From Thoreauomyces humboldtii (Eukaryota; Chytridiomycota; Chytridiomycetes; Spizellomycetales; Powellomycetaceae), in assembly GCA_027596035.1 (NCBI GenBank), contig JADGJA010000193.1, forward strand, positions 1 to 31,306: a stretch of 31,306 bases of DNA. Reading direction: 5' to 3'. Shown piece by piece: positions 1 through 7,342 of the stretch. Each line of letters begins with the position of its first letter. Position 1 is the first letter of the stretch. The position numbers and the translations under genes were made by a program. The notes beneath the pieces were generated by a model. The model was not told the DNA's origin, searched no databases, and saw only the letters and a program-made list of their open reading frames with translations.

Positions 1-764
1 GGGGAGGGGGGGTTCAGTTACGCCGTCCCTCCATCTCCATTCTCTCGCGCGATGCTCCACAATCCCTTGCGCATTCACCTCTTGCCATTGTCGTCCGTAC
101 AGATCCAGGCCTTCGAGGAAACACTTCTCCTCCACGTCGGTCCACTTTCCTTGGAGGATGGATGGCTCCTCGCTCGAACCCGACCCCAACCCCGACCCCG
201 AACCTGACCCAGGAGTCGCTTTCGGATCGTCCACAGCTTCCAGCGATCCAGCCCCGGAAGCTATAGCCAAGATCGAAGCCCCACCCGATGCATCGTTCAC
301 CGAATCTCCATTCTCAGCCGCGGGTGCCACGGAAGGAACGTCCGAGACGTCCATCGCCACGGTTTTCACAGGCACGACGACCGTCACCTCGACCTTTCCA
401 GACTTCCTCCTTCCCTTCTTCACCGGCCCGCTCGCTTTTTGGACAGAAGGACAGACGAACGAACAAAGAAAAGTCAGAGGAGAGAGAACGCCTTCACAAA
501 ACCGGGTTCGTTTCCACAATTCCTTATTCTATCGCAGGGATGGGGAAGAGGGTCGGAGGGAACACAAAACGCACTCTTTTTCGTCTGCTTCTTGGATTTC
601 CCGTTCTTTGCCAGTACAAAGTCACCGTCGTCGCTGTTGCCGCCCCACTGTCCCCCTTCGTCCTGATCCCAGAAGTCACCATCACCCGTCTCGTAGTCGT
701 TGAACTCTTCCTGGAGATGCCGGGCGAGGGCCTCGTCGGACAGGGTTTGATTGCGAGGTGCCAT
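1..764 (-). CDS. SANT/Myb-domain protein, 5' part only (runs off left edge)
   Basis: Exon 1 is 764..575 and exon 2 is 434..79, joined across a 140-nt intron (574..435, starting GTGCGT and ending AAAAAG). The protein starts MAPRNQTLSDEALARHLQEE, an amphipathic acidic stretch resembling a ubiquitin-interacting helix. A lysine-rich patch, a Ser/Gly/Ala-rich linker with a (SG)n run, and then GKWTDVEEKCFLEGLDLYG follow. That last stretch is the first half of a SANT/Myb domain of the SHAQKYF/MYSM1-like type, which binds DNA or histone tails. A GTGAAT site at 78 probably opens a second intron: a TAACTGAAC branch-like element and a C-rich tract lie against position 1, so the rest of the domain is outside the window. 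The start at 764 is the only good ATG in this frame. A chromatin or transcription role is inferred from the domain. The gene lies downstream of, and in the same direction as, the kinase at 1152-2636. Confidence 0.6.
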
Positions 765-1151
765 TGATCCTGCCGTTTTCAAAGTTTTTGATCGGTCCCG
801 CTCTGTCCCAGAGAGAAAGGAGTTGCAGAGAGTGGTACTGACGGGCTTGCCGAGCACCTGGTTGCGATATGTCGTGGGAAGGGCTGTTGATGAGGAAGAA
901 GACGGAGGACGATTGGAAGATGATCTTGAGGTTCAGCAGGAGAGAGAGAAGGACCAAGAGGAGGGTCGGACTTGTCTGAACGGATCGGACAGGAAACACG
1001 AGAGCTGTCCAGAGACGGAGAGCTGCAGGCTGACGTCCATGCTGATCATAGTAAATATATTCCAAAAAGTAGCAGTACAAAGCGGTGTGCCAAAGTGCTC
1101 CGCCAAAGGGGGTTGAGTGAGATGGCGGGATCACAAGTATATACATATCCG
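765..1151. other. Intergenic spacer between two minus-strand genes
   Basis: 387 bp between the kinase stop and the start of the SANT gene. It must hold the kinase 3' end and the SANT gene promoter. An AT-rich patch around 1050-1065 reads like a TATA element on the minus strand, but it is almost 300 bp from the ATG, so a 5' UTR intron cannot be excluded. No coding signal was recognised. Confidence 0.4.
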
Positions 1152-2636
1152 TCAGGGGAGTCGGGTCACCCCACCCGTCACCCACTCGGTCTCCAGCACC
1201 TCCTGCACGGTCGACCTCCTCTTCACGTCCACCTCGAGACACATCCTCAGCACCGTCAGGAGTCCGTCAGACCTCTCGAAGATCGGATCCGTCCACCGTC
1301 CCGCCGCGATGGCCGTCGCGTCCCTGAACGGCGTCTGGTTGAACGCCAACGTGTACAGCAGGACCCCGAGACACCAGACGTCCTGCTCCGGTCCTCTGTA
1401 GGGTTCGCCTCGCAGGATCTCGGGAGCCGCGCAGTGCATGGTCCCGTAGAACCTGTCAAAGTGCTCGGACGGATGTTTGGGCACGGTGGCCGCGTTTCCA
1501 AAGTCCAGGAGCTTCGCGGTCAGGTGGACGTCGATGACGACGTTCTCGTCCTTGATGTCCCGGTGCACGATGTCGTTGGCGTGCAGGTGAGCCACCGCCG
1601 ACGCGACCTGGCCGAAGATGTGACGGATGTCCTCCTCGGGCATCCTGGGGTTCCGTTCGATGCATTCGAAGAGGTCCCGAGAGTGACGACGGGAGGGACG
1701 ACGGAGGGTGGAATCGTCTTCCGGGTATCGGACGCCGAGGGACGACGCGAAGGGTATATGGTTTGAAGTTCGCGCCGTCGTCGTCGTCGTGTCGTGGTGG
1801 AGGGAGGCGCTACCGTGGGCCTCCATCACCAGATAGTAGAACCGCGCGTCCTCGAAAAAGTCGAGGTACTTGATGATGTTCTGATGGTTCAATCCTCTCA
1901 GGATCTTGATCTCTGGAGGAACGAAGCATCCCAGCTGCCGATCCCGCAGCAGCTGCGTGGCCGGGATGCGATCGCGGTAGATGAACTTGACGGCGACCGG
2001 ACATCCGTCCGCCGTCCGTCTCGCGGACACGACGAACCCGGTAGCTCCGTGTCCCAGCTCGTTGCGCAGGGCGTACTTTGACAGGAATCGAGGATGGAGA
2101 TGGTTGGTCGCGAACTCGCGCTGACTGATGGATCCATGCTGCTGCATGAAAGAAGCCGCCTCCGGCGCAGAGTGCCCATACAGACCGTCCATGGCCTGCA
2201 CGGAAGCGATGGGCGGCGTACTGACCATCTGCATCTTGTACGGGACGGGGATGGGCATCGCAGCCGCGGTGGTCGGAGCAAAGGTGCCCATGGGTTGGTT
2301 CAGACTGGTTGCCCGATGCGGATTCGTCGGTGGACCTCCGGAAGGCCGCCTCGCGCCGCCGCTGGCATGCATGGAACCTGGTGGTCCGCCAAGGTGAGCG
2401 GCGGTGCCAGGAGCGCACTCGGAGTAACCGGAATCGACCCGTTCGCACTTTGGTGCCGGATGCACGGCTCGACGACTGGTGTGGTGAGAGAAGACCGAGG
2501 CTCTCGGGATGGCAGCGGTGGTGGTTTGCGACCTTGACCCGTCCTGCTCGCCGAACGCAAGCACATCAATGGAACGGACGTCCGTCGTTGCGTATGCGCC
2601 TGAAAAGTGGTAGTTTTGGAGCGACGTCACCGTCAT
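1152..2636 (-). CDS. PAS-kinase-like serine/threonine protein kinase
   Basis: A single-exon frame of 494 aa. Residues 1-180 are low-complexity, rich in Pro, Ser, Thr and Gly. The kinase domain spans about 185-490. It has glycine loop GHGATGFVV (195-203), VAVK lysine K217, helix-C glutamate E242, catalytic HRDIKDEN (D360, N365), DFG at 378-380, and CAAPEIL in place of the usual APE. The stretch from DLFECIERNPRM through the HRD loop and PYRGPEQDVWCLGVLLYTL matches the PAS-kinase (PASK/PSK) group. These are CAMK-related kinases that couple nutrient state to sugar storage and translation. No PAS domain is visible in the N-terminus, so PAS sensing is not supported. An insert of about 40 residues between the hinge and DLFECIE holds a Thr run encoded by a CGT/ACG repeat and a basic RRPSRRHSR patch, a plausible phosphosite. 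The insert has no internal acceptor AG, so it is not an intron. The gene is divergent from GCV1, which begins 474 bp away. Confidence 0.82.
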   Translation of the reverse strand: MTVTSLQNYHFSGAYATTDVRSIDVLAFGEQDGSRSQTTTAAIPRASVFSHHTSRRAVHPAPKCERVDSGYSECAPGTAAHLGGPPGSMHASGGARRPSGGPPTNPHRATSLNQPMGTFAPTTAAAMPIPVPYKMQMVSTPPIASVQAMDGLYGHSAPEAASFMQQHGSISQREFATNHLHPRFLSKYALRNELGHGATGFVVSARRTADGCPVAVKFIYRDRIPATQLLRDRQLGCFVPPEIKILRGLNHQNIIKYLDFFEDARFYYLVMEAHGSASLHHDTTTTTARTSNHIPFASSLGVRYPEDDSTLRRPSRRHSRDLFECIERNPRMPEEDIRHIFGQVASAVAHLHANDIVHRDIKDENVVIDVHLTAKLLDFGNAATVPKHPSEHFDRFYGTMHCAAPEILRGEPYRGPEQDVWCLGVLLYTLAFNQTPFRDATAIAAGRWTDPIFERSDGLLTVLRMCLEVDVKRRSTVQEVLETEWVTGGVTRLP

Positions 2637-3110
2637 CCGTCACTCTCGAGGTGCTTGTTGACTTGGGAAAGGTGTCCGGAGCGATGATGGTGAAAAGGTG
2701 CTGGTGGAGGGACGGATAGGGTGCGGATGAAGACGGCAACAAAGATAACAGGGAGGGAGGATGCGAGTCGATGGCAGTGAGAAGGGATGTTGTTGTGTGG
2801 AGGGCGACGAGGTGTGTTGTTGTACTTCACACAGAGGACAGCCAAGGGGATCTCTGCTGATCACGCAGTCAGTGGTATTTCTCACACACTGCTGTACGAT
2901 CATCACACACACACGGAAAAAAGAAAGGGGTTCGTCTGTTGTTTCCCTCCTCCTCTCAGCCAATTCGTCTTCCTTCCCGTGTGTCCGACTGGTTCGGCCG
3001 TCGCACGTGGTGGTGCCACTACCCTGCGGGTGTGCGAGCCATACCGGTACCGTGACGTTCCGTACGCACGGCCATCCTTGCCCCGATCGGATCTCGCAAC
3101 GGCGTGGGGA
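2637..3110. promoter_or_regulatory. Divergent promoter region, kinase / GCV1
   Basis: 474 bp between two outward-facing start codons. It contains a short CA run near 2900, a CT-rich tract at 2940-2980 and a palindromic CACGTG E-box at 3004-3009, about 100 bp upstream of the GCV1 ATG. CACGTG is the core of the yeast Cbf1 site, but one copy proves nothing. The T-protein frame stays open leftwards through this region to 2787, without a mitochondrial-like extension. Confidence 0.4.
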
Positions 3111-4649
3111 ATGACTATGACTTCAACCTCCCTCCTGCTCCGACGGGCGGCGGTCCGCAGCCCCCTCCTCACGCAGCAGCACCACCAGCAGCACCTCTTC
3201 TCTCCGCGCGTCGCCTCCCTCGCCACCAGCACCACCTCCACCGCCCCCCTCAAACGCACCGCCCTCCACGACCTCCACGTCGCCCACGGGGGCAAGATGG
3301 TCTCCTTCGCCGACTGGTCCATGCCCGTCCAGTACTCGTCCCTCGGCGTCCTCGCTTCCCACAACTGGACACGCACCCACGCATCCCTCTTCGACGTGTC
3401 CCACATGCTCCAGACCCGCTGGGAGGGCAAGGACAGCGCCCGCTTCCTCGAGTCCCTCGTGGTCGCAGACGTCACGGCCCTTCCCGTCGGCTCCAGCACC
3501 CTGAGTCTGTTCACCAACGAAGCCGGTGGCATCATCGACGACACCGTCGTCAACCACCAGGACGAACGGGGCTACTACGTCGTCAGCAACGCAGGGTGTG
3601 CCGAGAAGGACCTCGAGCACGTGAGGTCCCATCTCAAGGTCTTCCAGGACAAGGGCGGGGACGTCGACGTCAGGGTCCTCGAGGACGTGAGCCTGATCGC
3701 CCTCCAGGGTCCCAGCGCCGTCAAGGTCGTCGAGGAGATGACGGGCAAGAACCTGGCCGACTTTGGATTCATGACCGCGAGGAGGATCGAGCTGGGCGGT
3801 GGAGAGGTCTACATCTCCCGCTGCGGGTACACCGGCGAGGATGGCTTCGAGGTAGATCAAGAAGAGAAAAAGGAAGAAAAAAGGGAAAGCTGCATTCCGG
3901 GGACTGACTTGATCCATCTCTTCTATTTTTTGAATCAAAGATCTCGGTCCCGCACACGAACGTGGTCAAGCTCACCGAGCTCCTCCTGGCCCACCCGGAC
4001 GTCGAGCTCGCCGGCCTCGGAGCCCGCGACTCCCTCCGTCTCGAAGCGGGACTGTGTCTGTACGGACACGACCTCGACGAGACGGTCACGCCGGTCGAAG
4101 GCGGACTGACCTGGACCATCGGCAAGCGAAGGAGGGAGGAAGGAGGGTTCCTCGGATCGGACAAGATCATCCCTCAGATCGGAAAGGCGGTACCGAGGCG
4201 ACGCGTCGGTCTGGTCGTCGAGGGTGCTCCCGCTAGGGAGGGTGCCGAGGTCGTCAACAAGGATGGAGAGGTCATCGGTCAGTGGGTTGTTCTTCCCCCA
4301 TCTCCATCTCCGTATCTTCTTCTCCGCGCTTTCTTCGCTCACGCAGACCGCCGTCCCCCCCGACAGGCAAGGTGACGAGCGGATGTCCCTCCCCCGTCCT
4401 CAAGAAGAACATCGCCATGGCTCTCGTCAAGAACGGCAACCACAAGTCGGGCACGGAACTGCAGGTCAAGGTCCGGAACAGACTCCAGAAGGCGACCGTC
4501 ACCAAGATGCCTTTCGTTCCAGCTCAGTACGTTGTCCAGCTAACCGATCGGGAAGATTCAGAACATTTTACGTTCGAATCCGAAATATCATTTCACCTCA
4601 TCTAACATTCTTCTCGTCGCTTCACCTCAGGTACTACCGCGGACAATAG
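3111..4649 (+). CDS. GCV1: Aminomethyltransferase, glycine cleavage system T-protein (mitochondrial)
   Basis: Exons are 3111..3851, 3941..4277, 4367..4526 and 4631..4649, giving 418 aa. Introns are 89, 89 and 104 nt and begin GTAGAT, GTCAGT and GTACGT. The T-protein takes the aminomethyl group from H-protein lipoamide and, with tetrahydrofolate, makes methylene-THF and ammonia. Residues 1-45 are Arg/Ser/Leu-rich without acidic residues, a mitochondrial presequence. Family landmarks include LHVAHGGKMVSFADWSMPVQ near the N-terminus, FDVSHM, LSLFTNEAGGIIDD, RCGYTGEDGFE, GLGARDSLRLEAGLCLYG and the C-terminal GCPSPVLKKNIAM and KMPFVPAQYYRGQ. The last exon codes only six residues. Start 3111 (MTMTSTSLLLRR) is preferred over upstream in-frame ATGs because it opens directly into the presequence. 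Length and domain order are normal for the family. Confidence 0.95.
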
Positions 4650-4810
4650 ATAGCTTGAAAAGCTTGTGATCATGGCGAATCACGGAGCACTTGATTACTG
4701 CTTTAATAGTTATGACTTCAAGTTCGATAATAGACACTCACCCTCCCGCCCCCAACAATCTCAGGACTGGAAGGTCGTTTGCAAGCAGGGTTGTGGACCT
4801 CCCTGAACTC

Positions 4811-4929
4811 CGCCATGACGTTGCTTGCATGTGGCTGACGCTTCTGGACCGCCACATGCAGAACAAGCAGGAGTTGTGGACTCCCAGTGAGCTCCCGCCA
4901 TGACGTTGCTTGCATGTGGCTGACGCTTC
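4811..4929. repeat. Direct duplication, period 85 bp, with an inverted partial copy between
   Basis: Positions 4811-4844 and 4896-4929 are identical over 34 nt. The preceding bases (from about 4790 and 4873) are also similar, including GTTGTGGAC, so the duplicated unit is roughly 55-60 bp. Between the copies, GCCACATGCAGAACAAGC at 4851-4868 is close to the reverse complement of the core GCTTGCATGTGGC found in both repeats. Each repeat could therefore fold on this element. It could be a tandem duplication or the remains of a small non-autonomous element. Confidence 0.75.
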
Positions 4930-4987
4930 CTGGCCGTACACGTACAGCGAACGTCGGCCCACCCGTCTTCCGCCACTGCTCCCCCCC

Positions 4988-5040
4988 TTCCATGCCGATC
5001 CCCGTATCGTCCCCAGCCACCAAACGGGATCGGCATGGAA
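4988..5040. repeat. Strong inverted repeat (hairpin) between convergent genes
   Basis: The left arm 4988-5005 and right arm 5024-5040 pair over 17 bases, with one bulged C and an 18-nt loop. The arms carry TTCCATGCCGATCCC and its complement. A perfect-arm palindrome of this length is unlikely by chance. It may mark transcript ends, form a cruciform, or be the terminal repeats of a tiny insertion. Confidence 0.7.
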
Positions 5041-5235
5041 GAACGAGGAAAGCTGAAGCCGAAGGAAATGAAACGACCAGGAATCCTGTTTTGTGGAGAG
5101 AGAATAGTTCGCTGCGGGCGCGCTTCCACCGGGCGGGACTTTCCGGGTCTTTGTTTGACTAAATTTGCTATTCAAAACATCCATCATAAGTCGAACCGAA
5201 CAGTCCAACACTTGGGCTTGAAAACGTTCTAATCC

Positions 5236-6969
5236 TCAAACAGTCTCCATGTAACGTTTGATCTGAAAGAGCAAGGCAAGTCCGGGAGGTCAGTTGGCGT
5301 TTGCTTTTCCGATCGCAGATTTCCTGTTTTGTGTCGGTTGTTTACCTCCCAGTTCGTGACGCTTGTCTCCCATTGCTTCCACTCTGTCGCGATCGGGGTG
5401 ATGTCAGAGACTGTGCCATATGCGCATAGGGGGAGGGTTTCGGGGCGACAACACTCACCGTGCAACCTCGTCTTTCCAAAATGGTCCACGAACGCATCAC
5501 CGAGGACCTGTCTAGCGACGCTGTCCTTCTCCATCATCTTGTCCGCCGCCTCCTTCAGGGTCCTGGGCAGCCGTTCACCGCCCGTGGCGTCGTTGCCCTC
5601 CAAGGGCGGGAAGGCGGGAACGAGCTTCTTCCTGACGCCGTTCACGCCGGCGGCGAGACACGCTCCGATGGCCAGGTAGGGATTCACGTCGGCTCCCGGG
5701 ACCCGGAGCTCCAGACGGGTGGCGCTCTTGGGACAGGTCGGTGGGGTGATGATCCGGACCGCCGCGATGCGGTTCTCGATGCCGTACGAGACGGTCACGG
5801 GTGCCCAGTAGTTTTCTACCAGGCGTTTGTAGCTGATGGCATTGGAACGGGGAAGGAGGACATGAAAGTAAGCAACAAGTGAGTGGATTCGAGTTGGTTG
5901 GGTGGAGTTAGCCGCGTTTCTTTTTACCTGTTGATGGTGGGTGCAAGCATGGGCATGATGCTCGGAAGGGCTTCCAAGATGCCAGCAACAAAGCTCTTCA
6001 TGACGGGACTCAGACCGCGGAGCTTGTCGTTATTGTCATCGATCATATCGTCATCTCCTGGCACGAAGGCGTTCTTGCCAGAGTCGAGGTGAGCGAGACT
6101 GAAGTGAATGTGACCGGAGCACCCGGGAAGATCGTTCCAAGGTTTCGCCATGAAGGAAGCCATGATGCCATGCTTGAGTCCGATCTGCTTTGCCGCGGTC
6201 TTGAAGAGATGAGCACGATCGGCCACCTCGAGGGCTTCCCCGTACTGCAGGGCGGCCTCGAAGACACCCGGTCCCGTCTCGGTGTGGAACCCCTCGATGG
6301 GAATGTCGTAAGCCAGACACTGGTCGTAGATCTCGTTGAAGAAATCCTGGTGGAGCGCCGGTCGCAGAAGCGAGTATCCGAACATTCCCGGCGTGAGAGG
6401 GGTGAGTCCGACGCCGTCCTTTGCGACGAGGGAGTCGGGCGTCTCCTTGAAGTTGAAGAACTCGAACTCCATGCCGCAGAGTGGTTCGAACCCGAGTTCG
6501 TTGCACTGTCTGATGGCATTCTTGAGCAGACCTCTCGGACAGTTCGCGTAGGGCTTCTGGGAGACGGGGTCCATGAAGTCGAAGAGGAAGTGAGGAGTGT
6601 TGTTGTCCCACGGGATGCGTCGGTAGGTGCTGGTGTCGAGACGAGCGATCAAGTCAGAGTATCCTCTCTCGACGTGTACGGAAGCGTCGTAGACCTTATC
6701 CAGCATGTCCCAACCGAAAGCCACATTGCAGAAGCCTTGATTGGAAAGAGAGAGCAGTTCAAGGTCGACGAAGAGCTTCAGCGAGCACGTCTTCTGAAAG
6801 TTTGCTTACCGAACCCTTCCTCGAGTGACTTTAGAAACTTTGTCTTTGTGATGGTCTTTCCTCTTGGGATGCCGTCAATGTCGCACCCCGAGACCCTGAT
6901 CCGCTTGTCATCTTTAAGTATCTCCTCGAGCTCCTTGAGCGCTATGGGTTTCCGACGTTCCTCGGGCAT
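5236..6969 (-). CDS. Glutamine synthetase family protein (type-I-like, glutamate-amine ligase)
   Basis: Exons in gene order are 6969..6810, 6735..5928, 5832..5459, 5383..5346 and 5262..5236, giving 468 aa. Introns are 74, 95, 75 and 83 nt. The two final coding exons are tiny (38 and 27 nt) but restore the conserved ending WKQWETSVTNWEIKRYMETV. Visible motifs are GMEFEFF (metal-binding Glu residues), HTETGPGVFEAAL, the DLPGCSGHIHFSL histidine loop, ENRIAAVRI and RLELRVPGADVNPYL. These belong to the bacterial-type GS-I fold found in fungi as FluG-like and gamma-glutamyl-polyamine synthetase relatives, not to the shorter eukaryotic GS-II of ammonia assimilation. The reaction should be ATP-dependent amide formation on glutamate; whether the acceptor is ammonia, a polyamine or another amine cannot be told. 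There is no targeting peptide. No fused amidohydrolase domain of full-length FluG is seen. Confidence 0.88.
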
Positions 6970-7342
6970 AAAGCAGCGACCTCAGGAGGGCGGAGGGACA
7001 GAGAGGTGGTGTTTTGCTTGACGTTCAGCTTTTGAAGAGGTTGGGGGGAACGGAGAGAGTGCGCGGGAGGACGAACGGCGACGAAGTCTAGGGTGGTGAC
7101 TCATGAGGTTTCGTCACCGTCGTGTGTGTGCAACGTGGCTATGCCTGTTCATAAGTCGTGCGTCTGGACGGCAACGCGCTACACAGTTCCGACCTTAGGC
7201 CCTAGGTCTTAGCCCCCTTCAGCCTTGGGCCGAGGTCGGTCAGAGTTTCCACCGGGCTGCATGGGAGTGTCGGTGAGGATCTGACTATATCTCATCCTGC
7301 GTCGAGGAACCTTGCGCGGCATCGCTGTTCTGTTTTGATGGA
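6970..7342. other. Intergenic spacer upstream of the GS-like gene
   Basis: 373 bp between the GS-like start codon and the CFAP99 stop. It should hold the GS-like promoter and the CFAP99 3' end. An imperfect inverted repeat lies at 7189-7239: CCGACCTTAGGCCC faces GGGCCGAGGTCGG across about 23 nt. The left half is itself nearly palindromic (GACCTTAGGCCCTAGGTC). No gene was recognised. Confidence 0.4.

Larger units (their letters stand above)
4650..5235. other. Spacer between convergent genes, repeat-bearing
   Basis: 586 bp between the stops of GCV1 and the glutamine-synthetase-like gene. It holds no convincing gene; the open frames here change reading across the repeats. Its content is the 85-bp-period duplication and the hairpin listed separately. 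Transcription termination of both genes must lie here. Confidence 0.5.

Noticed and set aside
682..1242. 186-codon minus-strand frame upstream of the SANT gene
   Set aside because: It overlaps exon 1 in another frame and the kinase end, and has no family resemblance.
2787..3110. Leftward in-frame extension of the T-protein to an ATG at 2787
   Set aside because: The extra 108 residues do not resemble a presequence or any T-protein, while the ATG at 3111 opens into a typical mitochondrial leader.
3104..3938. Long frames on both strands over GCV1 exon 1 (267 and 271 codons)
   Set aside because: Both are out-of-frame shadows of a GC-rich coding exon; one is Pro/Arg-rich, the other Gly/Val/Asp-rich, and neither has a motif.
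4738..5211. 157-codon minus-strand frame across the 85-bp duplication
   Set aside because: Repeated peptide segments come only from the DNA duplication; the frame holds stops in alternative repeat phases and no known fold.
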